The notes: a model not told the origin generated them from the sequence alone. A stretch of 12,867 bases of DNA from an uncultured Dechloromonas sp. (GCA_946477505.1 CAMKYP010000068.1:1-12867); one strand, 5' to 3'; shown: positions 1 to 6,851, counted from the stretch's first letter. Made by a program: numbers and translations.

Positions 1-887
1 TCAGCCAGCGCCCAATGATATTTGTAGCCCAGCTTGTCCTTGATCAATTGCGCAACGACTTGCCCGACGCCCCCCAGTTGCGAGTGCCCGAAGGCGTCCT
101 TGGTGCCGGACTCGGCGATCAACTTGCCATCGGAATCGGACAGGCCTTCAGAAACGGCAACCGTGCAGTATCCGTATTGTTTGACACATTCGTCGACGCG
201 CGCCAGGAAGCGTTCCGGATCGAACGGCACTTCCGGAAACAGCAGAATGTGCGGCGGCTCGCCGGCGTTGCCGGAAGCCAGGCCGCAGGCGGCAGTGATC
301 CAGCCGGCGTGGCGGCCCATCACTTCCAGCACGAAAATCTTGGTCGAGGTACGCGCCATTGAGGCGACGTCATAGCCAGCCTCACGAATCGAGGTCGCGA
401 CATATTTGGCAACCGAACCGAAACCGGGACAGCAGTCGGTATGTGGCAGATCGTTGTCGACCGTCTTGGGAACACCAACGCAAACTACCGGATAACCCAT
501 CTTCTCGGCAATTTGCGACACCTTCCAGGCGGTATCCATGGAATCGTTGCCGCCGTTGTAAAAGAAATAGCCGATGTCGTGCGCCTTGAACACCTCGATC
601 AGGCGCTCGTACTGGGCCCTGTGTTGTTCCAGGCTCTTCAGCTTGTAACGGCAGGAACCGAAGGCACCGCCCGGCGTATGGCGCAGGCGGGCAATATCCT
701 CGTCGGTTTCGAGGCTGGTGTCGATCAAATCCTCGGTCAGGGCGCCGATGATGCCATCACGCCCGGCATAAACCTTCCCGATCTTGTCGGGATGACGACG
801 CGCTTCCTGGATCAGGCCGCACGCCGTCGAGTTGATCACGGCGGTAACGCCCCCTGACTGTGCGTAGAAGGCATTCTTCACCGCCAT
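1..887 (-). CDS. 6-phosphofructokinase, pyrophosphate-dependent type (3' end outside window)
   Basis: Phosphorylates fructose 6-phosphate to the 1,6-bisphosphate in the cytoplasm, probably with PPi as donor, which makes the step reversible. About 295 N-terminal residues are visible, beginning MAVKNAFYAQSGGVTAVIN; the family has about 400, so roughly 100 are missing beyond base 1. Signatures: GGNDS at 112-116, PKTVDND at 140-146 with the catalytic base D144, and MGRHAGW at 190-196, which binds the sugar phosphate. Compared with ATP-type E. coli PfkA (GGDGS, PGTIDND), Asp115 replaces Gly104 and Lys141 replaces Gly124; these are the accepted marks of PPi use. Asn114 stands where Asp103 is usual. 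The start is fixed by AAGGAG six bases upstream. Only 10 bases separate it from adk, so the two are probably co-transcribed. Family is certain; donor specificity is inferred from residues. Confidence 0.93.
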   Translation of the reverse strand, partial: MAVKNAFYAQSGGVTAVINSTACGLIQEARRHPDKIGKVYAGRDGIIGALTEDLIDTSLETDEDIARLRHTPGGAFGSCRYKLKSLEQHRAQYERLIEVFKAHDIGYFFYNGGNDSMDTAWKVSQIAEKMGYPVVCVGVPKTVDNDLPHTDCCPGFGSVAKYVATSIREAGYDVASMARTSTKIFVLEVMGRHAGWITAACGLASGNAGEPPHILLFPEVPFDPERFLARVDECVKQYGYCTVAVSEGLSDSDGKLIAESGTKDAFGHSQLGGVGQVVAQLIKDKLGYKYHWALA

Positions 888-893
888 GCTCTA

Positions 894-899
894 CTCCTT
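894..899 (-). promoter_or_regulatory. Ribosome-binding site of the phosphofructokinase gene, overlapping the adk stop
   Basis: The minus strand reads TAAGGAGTAGAGC then ATG. AAGGAG is a near-perfect Shine-Dalgarno sequence six bases from the start, and its first two A's belong to the TAA stop of adk. Ribosomes ending adk would therefore sit on the pfk initiation site, which points to coupled translation. Confidence 0.8.
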
Positions 900-1551
900 A
901 TTTCAGCGCGTCGAAAACGCTCTTGGTAATCGCATCGACGCTGCCGACACCGGCAACCTTGCGTACTTTCGGCGCCTTGGCATCGCCTTCGGCAGCCCAC
1001 TTGCTGTAGAAGTCGACCAGCGGCTTGGTTTGCGAGTGGTAGATTTCCAGGCGCTTCTTGACGGTTTCTTCCTTGTCGTCGTCGCGTTGGACGAGCGGCT
1101 CGCCGGTCACGTCATCCTTGCCTTCGACCTTCGGCGGGTTGAACACGACGTGGTAGGTGCGGCCGGAAGCCAGGTGGGCACGGCGACCGGCCATGCGGGT
1201 GATGATGTCGCTATCGGGAACGTCGATTTCGAGCACGTACTCGATCGGCACGCCGGCATCCTTCATGGCCTGGGCCTGCGGAATGGTGCGCGGGAAACCG
1301 TCGAACAGGTAGCCGTTCTTGCAATCGTCCTGGGTCAGGCGATCCTTGACCATGCCGATGATCACTGCATCCGGAACCAGGCCGCCGGCGTCCATGTGCT
1401 TCTTGGCTTCGAGGCCGAGCGGGGTGCCGGCCTTGACTTGGGCACGCAGCATGTCGCCGGTCGAGATTTGCGGAATACCGAACTCTTTGCAGATGAAAGT
1501 AGCTTGCGTTCCCTTACCGGCGCCCGGAGCGCCCAACAAAATCAACTTCAT
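898..1551 (-). CDS. adk: Adenylate kinase (long, LID-containing form)
   Basis: Catalyses ATP + AMP to 2 ADP in the cytoplasm. The 217-residue length and near-continuous similarity to E. coli Adk (214) make this secure. P-loop GAPGAGKGT is at 7-15, the AMP-binding stretch STGDMLRA at 30-37, and DGFPRT at 84-89. The LID domain runs from about 122 to 159 and contains NPPKVEGKDDVTGE. The LID has no four-cysteine zinc set, so it is the hydrogen-bonded Gram-negative type. A GAGGA ribosome-binding site lies six bases before the ATG. It follows kdsB by 74 bases, an interval with a small hairpin but no convincing promoter, so it may be read from the upstream lipid A operon. It is followed after 10 bases by the phosphofructokinase gene; both enzymes act on the nucleotide/PPi energy balance. 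Confidence 0.98.
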   Translation of the reverse strand: MKLILLGAPGAGKGTQATFICKEFGIPQISTGDMLRAQVKAGTPLGLEAKKHMDAGGLVPDAVIIGMVKDRLTQDDCKNGYLFDGFPRTIPQAQAMKDAGVPIEYVLEIDVPDSDIITRMAGRRAHLASGRTYHVVFNPPKVEGKDDVTGEPLVQRDDDKEETVKKRLEIYHSQTKPLVDFYSKWAAEGDAKAPKVRKVAGVGSVDAITKSVFDALK

Positions 1552-1589
1552 GAATAGTCCTCTGGTTTTTGACTCGGAATTCTTGTTTT

Positions 1590-1607
1590 CGGCCGTCGTA
1601 GCGGCCG
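1590..1607. repeat. Short GC-rich inverted repeat between kdsB and adk
   Basis: CGGCCG, six bases, then CGGCCG again. The arms are self-complementary and could form a six-pair hairpin in the kdsB-adk spacer. On the transcribed minus strand it is followed by AAAAC, not a U run, so it is not a standard terminator. It could be an RNA-stability or processing element; no function is demonstrated. Confidence 0.4.
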
Positions 1608-1625
1608 TTCGATGAAATTTGGAAA

Positions 1626-2411
1626 TTACTCGCTATTTCCGGCACGGTCAAACAGTTTGCGCATCCGTTCGGCATCCTCCGGCGTGTCGACGCCAGGCGC
1701 CGGCGCGGCGTCGATCAACGTGACGCTGATACGGTAGCCATGCCACAGCGCACGCAATTGTTCGAGCGATTCGAACTGCTCAGTCGGCGCCACGGACAGA
1801 CCGGCATAAGCCTTGAGAAAACTGGCCCGGTAAGCATAAAGACCGACATGACGATAGGCCGGAAAACCAGCCGGCAAGGATTCACCCCCGCCCTCGCGGG
1901 CGAAGTGGTCACGCGCATAGGGAATCGGCGCCCGGGAGAAATAGGCCGCATCACCATCGGCCCGGCAAACCACCTTGACCACATTCGGGTTGAAGAAGTC
2001 AGCCGCCTCGGTGATCGGGTGCGCCACCGTCGCGATGTCGGCACCGCTGGCCGCCAGTTGGCGCGCCGTCTGCAGGATGACGTCCGGCTCGATCAGCGGC
2101 TCGTCGCCCTGCACATTGACGATGATGGTGTCGCTACCCCAGCCGCGTTGCTCGACCACCTCGGCCAGACGGTCGGTGCCCGTCGCATGATCGCTGCGCG
2201 TCATCAGTGCGGCCACCTCATGCGCCTCGGCTGCGGCACGGACATCAAGGTGATCAGTTGCCACCCAGATTTCCTCTGCCCCCGAGAGGCGAGCCCGCTC
2301 GGCCACCCGGACCACCATCGGCTTGCCGCCGAGATCGAGCAGCGGCTTGGCTGGCAGGCGCGTCGAGGCGTAGCGTGCCGGAATGACGACCTTGAAGGCC
2401 AGGCCTGACAT
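1626..2411 (-). CDS. kdsB: 3-deoxy-manno-octulosonate cytidylyltransferase (CMP-Kdo synthetase)
   Basis: Activates Kdo with CTP to give CMP-Kdo, the donor used to build the inner core of lipopolysaccharide; cytoplasmic. The product is 261 residues (E. coli KdsB is 248). Family marks: PARYASTRLPAKPL at 11-24 (nucleotide-binding loop), TRSDHATGTDR at 71-81, NVQGDEP at 99-105 (metal-binding Asp), HVGLYAYR at 188-195 and GVDTPED at 240-246. The frame stays open upstream to 2549, but the family N-terminus matches the ATG at 2411. That ATG shares its A with the TAA stop of the preceding Trm112-like gene (TAATG), and no strong ribosome-binding site is present. Translation therefore probably depends on coupling. 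It lies in the conserved lpxK-Trm112-like-kdsB order known from many proteobacteria. Confidence 0.97.
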   Translation of the reverse strand: MSGLAFKVVIPARYASTRLPAKPLLDLGGKPMVVRVAERARLSGAEEIWVATDHLDVRAAAEAHEVAALMTRSDHATGTDRLAEVVEQRGWGSDTIIVNVQGDEPLIEPDVILQTARQLAASGADIATVAHPITEAADFFNPNVVKVVCRADGDAAYFSRAPIPYARDHFAREGGGESLPAGFPAYRHVGLYAYRASFLKAYAGLSVAPTEQFESLEQLRALWHGYRISVTLIDAAPAPGVDTPEDAERMRKLFDRAGNSE

Positions 2412-2587
2412 TACTGCGCGTCCGCCGGCAGTTGCCGGGCCTCGTCCTCGAGCATGATGGGAATGTCGTCGCGGATCGGAAAAGCCAGCTTGCACGGCTT
2501 GCAGACCAGCTCCTTCTCGCTCTTGCGGTGTTCGAGATTGCCCTTGCAAATGGGGCAGACGAGAATATCAAGCAACCTGGCGTCCAC
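2411..2587 (-). CDS. ycaR: Trm112-like / UPF0434 (YcaR-type) small zinc-ribbon protein
   Basis: A 58-residue protein that by family is usually found between lpxK and kdsB; its exact role in bacteria is not settled. It shows two cysteine pairs, CPIC at 11-14 and CKPC at 29-32, spaced as a zinc ribbon, followed by the FPIRDDIPIML block typical of the family. I chose the GTG at 2587. It gives the usual N-terminus (DARLLDILVCPICKG), is preceded by GGAG at seven bases, and overlaps the end of lpxK by 20 bases. A longer reading from 2656 would lie well inside lpxK and adds no conserved residues. Its stop overlaps the kdsB start by one base. By analogy with eukaryotic Trm112 it could stabilise a partner enzyme; that is inference. 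Confidence 0.9.
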   Translation of the reverse strand: MDARLLDILVCPICKGNLEHRKSEKELVCKPCKLAFPIRDDIPIMLEDEARQLPADAQ

Positions 2588-3569
2588 GGAGTTTCTCCAC
2601 AATGTAATCAATAAGGGCCGGCGACAATTCGGCCTCGACGGGCAGGACCCATGCATCGCCCATCGGCAGATTGGTGCATTTTACTGCATCCTTCTCGGTC
2701 ATCAGCAGGATGCCGCCGTCGGCGAAAGCCAGGTCCGCCGCCGTATAGCGGTGATGATCCGGAAACGGATGCGTTTCGCAATCCAGGCCCAAGGCCTTCA
2801 AGGTCGCGAAAAATCGCTGCGGGTTGCCGATGCCGGCCAGCGCATGCAGCTTGCCGCGCGTCCGCAGGGCGTCTGGGCCGCAAGTTTGAGCCGGGTCGTC
2901 CAGGCGGTAGAAGTTGCCGGGCCGCAGACTCATATCGAATCGCGGCACGGGCGACGACAAGGCGCCCGCCGGCAAGCCATTGGCCACCACCGCATCGACC
3001 GAGTCCAGGCGCGACAGCGGCTCGCGGAGCGGGCCGACCGGCAGGCGCCAGCCGTTGCCGATACCGCGCGCATCGAAGACGGCCAGTTCGACGTCGCGGG
3101 CCAGCGCATGGTGCTGCAAGCCATCGTCGCAGAGCACGACATCGACTTCCGGATGCACCTGGAGCAAGGCTTCGCCGGCCGCCGCCCGGCTGCGCCCGAC
3201 CCACACCGGGATGCCGCTGCGCCGGGCGATCAGCAGCGGCTCGTCGCCCACCTCGTCCGGCGTGGAATCGGCCAGCACCGGACGCACCGCATCACCGGAA
3301 CGCCCATAACCGCGACTGACGACGCCGGGATGCCAGCCACGCCGCCGCAACTGCTCAGCCAACCACAGGGTCAAGGGGGTTTTCCCGGCCCCGCCGACGG
3401 TGATATTCCCGACCACCACGACCGGCACCGGTAGACGCCTGGGTTTTGCCAACAGGCGATTCAAGCCGCTCAAGCCGGCATAGATGGCAGACAGGGGAGC
3501 AAAAAGCCACAACGCCGGCGTCAGCCGGCGTTGTTCAAACCATTGCCGCTGCAACCAGCGCGCAAACAT
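2568..3569 (-). CDS. lpxK: Tetraacyldisaccharide 4'-kinase
   Basis: Phosphorylates the 4' position of the tetraacyldisaccharide 1-phosphate to make lipid IVA, at the inner face of the cytoplasmic membrane. The 333-residue length is normal. An N-terminal hydrophobic membrane-associating helix lies at about 17-40. The P-loop GNITVGGAGKT is at 54-64, VSRGYGR at 84-90, DDGLQHH at 148-154, FPDHHRY at 269-275 and TEKDAVK at 291-297; all are hallmarks of LpxK. The ATG overlaps the exbD stop in TGATG, so translation is likely coupled. No msbA is next to it, unlike in E. coli; exbBD takes that place, an arrangement I recall from other betaproteobacteria. The pairing with kdsB two genes later supports a lipopolysaccharide operon. 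Confidence 0.97.
   Translation of the reverse strand: MFARWLQRQWFEQRRLTPALWLFAPLSAIYAGLSGLNRLLAKPRRLPVPVVVVGNITVGGAGKTPLTLWLAEQLRRRGWHPGVVSRGYGRSGDAVRPVLADSTPDEVGDEPLLIARRSGIPVWVGRSRAAAGEALLQVHPEVDVVLCDDGLQHHALARDVELAVFDARGIGNGWRLPVGPLREPLSRLDSVDAVVANGLPAGALSSPVPRFDMSLRPGNFYRLDDPAQTCGPDALRTRGKLHALAGIGNPQRFFATLKALGLDCETHPFPDHHRYTAADLAFADGGILLMTEKDAVKCTNLPMGDAWVLPVEAELSPALIDYIVEKLRGRQVA
2588..2598 (-). promoter_or_regulatory. Ribosome-binding site of the Trm112-like gene inside a mini-hairpin
   Basis: The minus strand reads GGAGAAACTCC directly before the GTG start. GGAG is a good Shine-Dalgarno sequence, but it can pair with the CTCC touching the start codon (four pairs, three-base loop). Because the site lies inside the end of lpxK, ribosomes finishing lpxK would open it, which fits coupled translation. 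The stem is short, so this is suggestive only. Confidence 0.45.
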
Positions 3570-3982
3570 CAGCGATTCTGCGTCGCGAACGAGATATGGG
3601 GATACCCCGCCGTTTGCGCCGCCTGCATGACATCGACGACGCTCTGGTGCGTCGCCTTGGCATCGGCATTGATCACGATCAGCGGATCATCCCGGCCGCC
3701 CGCGGCGCGACGCAAGCCATCGGCGATACTCTTGACGTCGGAAGCCGCCAGCGGGGACTTGTTGATCAGCACCTGGCCGTTGGCCGTCACGGCCACGCTG
3801 ACTTCGTTCGGCTGTTCGGCCTGCTTGCTGGCATCGGCCGTCGGCAGATTGATTTCCAGCCCCGAGAATTTGGCGTAGGTGGTGGTCAGCATCAGGAAAA
3901 TGATGATCACCAACAATACGTCGATCAGGGGGATCAGGTTGATTTCCGGCTCTTCCCGGCCACGACCGCGCTGAAAATTCAT
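3569..3982 (-). CDS. exbD: ExbD/TolR-family biopolymer transport protein
   Basis: A single-span inner-membrane protein that works with ExbB/TolQ to convert proton flow into mechanical work on an outer-membrane system (TonB or Tol). It has 137 residues: a short charged cytoplasmic N-terminus, one membrane helix at about 14-34, and a periplasmic domain. The helix begins INLIPLIDVLLV; Asp21 is the conserved proton-carrying aspartate (Asp25 in E. coli ExbD). The gene lies three bases after exbB and runs into lpxK by one base. The ribosome-binding site is weak, in line with coupling. No tonB, tolA or tolB is in the window, so whether this pair serves TonB, Tol or a lipopolysaccharide-related process cannot be decided here. 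Confidence 0.93.
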   Translation of the reverse strand: MNFQRGRGREEPEINLIPLIDVLLVIIIFLMLTTTYAKFSGLEINLPTADASKQAEQPNEVSVAVTANGQVLINKSPLAASDVKSIADGLRRAAGGRDDPLIVINADAKATHQSVVDVMQAAQTAGYPHISFATQNR

Positions 3983-3985
3983 CGC

Positions 3986-4591
3986 TCAGGTCCGGTCGCC
4001 GTGCATGTACTCGACGAGACGGACAGCCTGCTGCTCCATCTCGACCACGAAACCCTCGACCAGGGCACGGAAATGACGCCAGAAAATCAGGCTCGGAATG
4101 GCGATGACCAGGCCAAAACCGGTGTTGTACAGGGCGATCGAGATACCGTGCGCCAACTGCTGTGGATTGGTTCCCGTCGGCGACTGCGAACCGAAGATTT
4201 CGATCATGCCGACGACGGTACCGAACAGCCCCATCAGCGGACTGATCGAGGCGATGGTGCCGAGCGTCGTCAGGTAGCGATTGAGGTCGTGCGCCACGGC
4301 ATTGCCGGATTCCTCGATCGACTCCTTCATGATTTCGCGGGATGCATTGACATTACGCAGGCCGGCCGACAGGACGCGCCCGAGCGGCGAATGACGTTCC
4401 AACTCTTCCAGCAGCTTGTCGTTATTGGCGCCACGCTTGAATTCGCCCACGGCACGCTGCAGCAAACCGGCAGGCACCACCTTGACGCGGCGCAACGCAA
4501 CCAGGCGCTCGATGATCAGGGCCACGGAGATCACGGATGCCAGCAACAAGGGCCAGATGGGCCAGCCGGCCGCCTTTACGATTTCAATCAC
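3986..4591 (-). CDS. exbB: ExbB/TolQ/MotA-family proton channel protein
   Basis: The channel partner of ExbD in a proton-driven inner-membrane motor. The 201-residue product has three membrane helices at about 12-30, 108-133 and 151-173. The conserved core LGTIASISPLMGLFGTVVGM starts at 110, and the second signature SIALYNTGFGLVIAIP at 151-166. Start choice: the open frame allows TTG at 4600, but the GAGGA at 4601-4605 would then touch the start codon. The GTG at 4591 lies nine bases away and gives MIEIVKAAGWPIWPLL, the N-terminus I expect for the family. It is the first gene of the minus-strand run; its promoter must lie in the 283-base divergent region, where I could not fix a clear -35/-10 pair for this strand. 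Confidence 0.93.
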   Translation of the reverse strand: MIEIVKAAGWPIWPLLLASVISVALIIERLVALRRVKVVPAGLLQRAVGEFKRGANNDKLLEELERHSPLGRVLSAGLRNVNASREIMKESIEESGNAVAHDLNRYLTTLGTIASISPLMGLFGTVVGMIEIFGSQSPTGTNPQQLAHGISIALYNTGFGLVIAIPSLIFWRHFRALVEGFVVEMEQQAVRLVEYMHGDRT

Positions 4592-4600
4592 TTGTGCCAA

Positions 4601-4605
4601 TCCTC
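4601..4605 (-). promoter_or_regulatory. Ribosome-binding site deciding the exbB start
   Basis: GAGGA on the minus strand lies nine bases from GTG 4591 and zero bases from TTG 4600. Only the GTG has workable spacing, so it is preferred. Confidence 0.6.
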
Positions 4606-4680
4606 GATGGAAGTTTAGCCTGCAATTCTGCCCTGCCCTCCGGCATCAGGGCAAGCGGCGAGCGATCAGGGTTCCGTGGT

Positions 4681-4703
4681 TTATCCCCAAAACCTGTGGA
4701 TAA
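4681..4703. promoter_or_regulatory. Pair of inverted DnaA boxes in the exbB-xseA intergenic region
   Basis: TTATCCCCA (4681-4689, plus) is one mismatch from the DnaA consensus TTATCCACA. TGTGGATAA (4695-4703) is an exact consensus box on the minus strand. The two face each other across five bases. A much weaker third match, TGTGAATCT, lies at 4707-4715. The region is intergenic and divergent, so DnaA-ATP could regulate exbB or xseA, or the site could simply titrate DnaA. dnaA and dnaN are not in the window, and the region lacks a box cluster or AT-rich unwinding stretch, so it is not an evident replication origin. Confidence 0.6.
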
Positions 4704-4745
4704 GTCTGTGAATCTCTTGTCATCAAGCGCGCTAACTCCCCTGCA

Positions 4746-4759
4746 GCAAAGGACTTTGC
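4746..4759. repeat. Perfect short inverted repeat, candidate operator
   Basis: GCAAAG, two bases, CTTTGC: six-base arms with perfect symmetry between the DnaA boxes and xseA. Its size suits a dimeric regulator, but no known consensus is recognised. The rest of this 283-base region (4592-4874) holds a second weak hairpin (TGCCCT 4634-4639 with AGGGCA 4648-4653) and no gene that I can support. Confidence 0.35.
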
Positions 4760-4862
4760 CTGCTCTGCCAAAAAACGAGGCACACCGTTTGTCACGCAGA
4801 AAAATCAATTACTTAGATGTTTCTCTTCTATCAAGCCTAAACGCATGCAGCAAGCCAAGCGC

Positions 4863-4868
4863 TACAAT
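4863..4868 (+). promoter_or_regulatory. Candidate -10 box of xseA (leaderless transcript)
   Basis: TACAAT matches the sigma-70 -10 consensus at five of six positions and ends six bases before the ATG at 4875, so transcription would begin at or next to the start codon. No ribosome-binding site precedes that ATG, in agreement with leaderless translation. No good -35 hexamer is seen 16-18 bases upstream, so support is partial. Confidence 0.4.
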
Positions 4869-4874
4869 GGCGCA

Positions 4875-6227
4875 ATGTCGATCCCCCCCCCGCCAGCCGG
4901 CAGTTCCGTACTCAGCGTTTCCAGCCTCAACCGCCAGGTCCGCGACTGCCTTGAAACCGCCTTTCCGCTTACCTGGGTCGGCGGCGAAATATCCAACCTG
5001 ACGTATGCGGCATCCGGCCATGTTTATTTCTCCCTGAAGGACGCTTCCGCCCAGGTGCGTTGCGTCATGTGGCGTAACCGTGCGCAGTTGCTCGGCTGGC
5101 GACTGGAAAATGGCCAGAAGATCGAAGCCCGGGCGCTGGTTTCCTTTTACGAGCCACGCGGCGAGTTCCAGCTCAATATCGAAGCCGTCCGGCGCGCCGG
5201 CCAGGGCGATCTGTTCGAGCGTTTTCTCCGGCTCAAGGCCCAACTCGAGGCCGAGGGCCTGTTCGCCGCCGAAGCCAAACGCCCGCTCCCCGCGTTTCCC
5301 CGCCGTGTCGCCATTGTCAGCAGCCCACAGGCCGCCGCCCTGCGCGACGTGCTGACCACCTTGCACCGTCGGGCGCCGCATCTGCGCATCACCCTCTTTC
5401 CCACGCCGGTACAGGGCGAAGGCGCGGCGTCCCGGATCGCCGAGGCGCTCGCTCAAGCCAGCGCCAGCGATTGCGATGCCACGATCCTGTGTCGCGGCGG
5501 CGGCAGCATCGAAGACCTGTGGTCGTTCAACGAGGAATGCGTCGCTCGTGCCATACGCGCCTCCGCGATCCCGGTCGTCTCCGGTGTCGGCCACGAAACC
5601 GACTTCACCATCGCCGATTTCGCGGCCGATCTGCGCGCCCCGACCCCCACTGCCGCGGCCGAGTTGGTCAGCCCCGACCGCGACAGCCTGCTCGCCGATC
5701 TGGAACGACTCGAAAACCGCTTGCAACGACAGACCGAGCGATCCCTGGCCGACCTTCACCAGCAACTGGACTGGCTGGGTTCCCGCTTGACCCATCCCGC
5801 CGACCGGCTGCGGCAGCGCCAGCAGGAAATCAGCGCGCTCGGCACGCAACTAGGCCGTGCCTGGCGCGGCAAAATGGACCGCCTCCACTTGCTGACAGAC
5901 ACATTGCAGCAACGCCAGTTAGGTGCGCGTCCCCGCCTGGATCGCCTGGACAAGCAGCTGGAACATGCCCGCTACCGACTCGGCAAACAGATGGCCTGGC
6001 GAATTTCCGATTGCTCAGGGAAACTTAATTCGCTCTCCAGCGGTCTCAGACAGCTGGACCCGCATGCCGTACTGCAACGCGGCTATGCGCTGGCCATCGG
6101 CCCGGACGGTCGCGCAGTCCGAAACGCCATCGATTTGACTCCCGGCGACACCCTTCGCTTGAGTTTTGCCCGTGGCGCCGCCACGGCAAAGGTCGATCAG
6201 GTTGTCGCGACACCGGAAGCTGACTAG
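4875..6227 (+). CDS. xseA: Exodeoxyribonuclease VII large subunit
   Basis: Catalytic subunit of exonuclease VII, which with several XseB copies degrades single-stranded DNA from both ends to short oligonucleotides; acts in repair in the cytoplasm. The 450-residue product (E. coli 456) has an N-terminal OB fold (about 10-110), a nuclease core, and a long charged coiled-coil C-terminal part (about 265-400) that binds the small subunit. Core signatures are RGGGSIEDLWSFNEE at 207-221 and GVGHETDFTIADFAADLRAP from 237. I start at ATG 4875, which gives MSIPPPPAGSSVLSVSSLNR. An ATG at 4845 adds ten unconserved residues and also lacks a ribosome-binding site. xseB is not adjacent. sodB follows after 39 bases with its own promoter. 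Confidence 0.96.
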   Translation: MSIPPPPAGSSVLSVSSLNRQVRDCLETAFPLTWVGGEISNLTYAASGHVYFSLKDASAQVRCVMWRNRAQLLGWRLENGQKIEARALVSFYEPRGEFQLNIEAVRRAGQGDLFERFLRLKAQLEAEGLFAAEAKRPLPAFPRRVAIVSSPQAAALRDVLTTLHRRAPHLRITLFPTPVQGEGAASRIAEALAQASASDCDATILCRGGGSIEDLWSFNEECVARAIRASAIPVVSGVGHETDFTIADFAADLRAPTPTAAAELVSPDRDSLLADLERLENRLQRQTERSLADLHQQLDWLGSRLTHPADRLRQRQQEISALGTQLGRAWRGKMDRLHLLTDTLQQRQLGARPRLDRLDKQLEHARYRLGKQMAWRISDCSGKLNSLSSGLRQLDPHAVLQRGYALAIGPDGRAVRNAIDLTPGDTLRLSFARGAATAKVDQVVATPEAD

Positions 6228-6230
6228 AAT
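6202..6230 (+). promoter_or_regulatory. Sigma-70-type promoter for sodB
   Basis: TTGTCG (6202-6207; four of six to TTGACA) and TAGAAT (6225-6230; five of six to TATAAT) are separated by the ideal 17 bases. The -10 box includes the TAG stop codon of xseA. The expected start near 6237 gives a leader of about 30 bases with the CGGAG ribosome-binding site. No Fur-box-like sequence was recognised. Confidence 0.6.
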
Positions 6231-6266
6231 TTTCGTTTCACCCCTCAAATACAACGGAGAATACCC

Positions 6267-6851
6267 ATGGAACACCAACTGCCCCAGCTGCCGTACGCCA
6301 AGGACGCCCTGGCTCCGCACATGTCGGCCGAAACCTTCGACTACCACTACAGCAAGCACCACAACGCCTACGTCGTTAACCTGAACAACCTGATCAAGGG
6401 CACCGAGTACGAAAACCTCGACCTCGAAGCCATCGTCAAGAAGGCGCCGGCCGGCGGCATCTACAACAACGCTGCCCAGGTCTGGAACCACACCTTCTTC
6501 TGGAACTGCATGAAGCCGAACGGCGGCGGCGCCCCGACTGGCGCCCTGGCCGCTGCCATCGACGCCAAGTGGGGCTCGCTGGATGCCTTCAAGGCCGCTT
6601 TCCAGGCTTCCGCCGTCGGCAACTTCGGTTCCGGCTGGACCTGGCTGGTCAAGAAGGCCGACGGTTCTGTCGACATCGTCAACATGGGCGCCGCTGGCAC
6701 CCCGCTGACCACCGGCGACAAGGCCCTGCTCTGCGTCGACGTCTGGGAACACGCCTACTACATCGACTACCGCAACCTGCGTCCGAAGTTCGTCGAGACC
6801 TTCCTGAACAACCTGGTCAACTGGTCGTTCGCCGAAGCCAATTTCGCCTGA
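6267..6851 (+). CDS. sodB: Superoxide dismutase, iron type
   Basis: Dismutates superoxide to oxygen and hydrogen peroxide in the cytoplasm. The 194-residue length is standard for the Fe/Mn family. Metal ligands: His27 (in FDYHYSKHH), His75 (in WNHTFFW), and Asp158 and His162 (in DVWEHAYY). Gln71 in AAQVWNH, together with GTPLT after GAA, follows the iron-type pattern; manganese enzymes carry Gly here and a Gln further along. There is no signal peptide. GGAG eight bases upstream of the ATG is the ribosome-binding site. Codon use is strongly biased (CTG, AAG, TTC, ATC), as in highly expressed genes. A strong terminator follows 26 bases after the stop, so with the promoter over the xseA stop this is a single-gene transcription unit. 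Confidence 0.97.
   Translation: MEHQLPQLPYAKDALAPHMSAETFDYHYSKHHNAYVVNLNNLIKGTEYENLDLEAIVKKAPAGGIYNNAAQVWNHTFFWNCMKPNGGGAPTGALAAAIDAKWGSLDAFKAAFQASAVGNFGSGWTWLVKKADGSVDIVNMGAAGTPLTTGDKALLCVDVWEHAYYIDYRNLRPKFVETFLNNLVNWSFAEANFA

Noticed and set aside
2412..2549. N-terminal extension of KdsB by 46 residues
   Set aside because: It overlaps the zinc-ribbon gene almost entirely and lacks conservation; the ATG at 2411 gives the standard N-terminus.
3446..4618. Plus-strand open frame of about 390 codons opposite exbB and exbD
   Set aside because: Gln/Asp/His-rich antisense reading; the minus strand encodes recognisable ExbB and ExbD.
4845..4874. Earlier ATG for xseA
   Set aside because: Adds ten residues unlike the family and has no ribosome-binding site; the candidate -10 box lies downstream of it.
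4592..4874. Replication origin at the DnaA boxes
   Set aside because: Only two good boxes, no obvious AT-rich unwinding stretch, and no dnaA, dnaN, gidA or parAB beside it.
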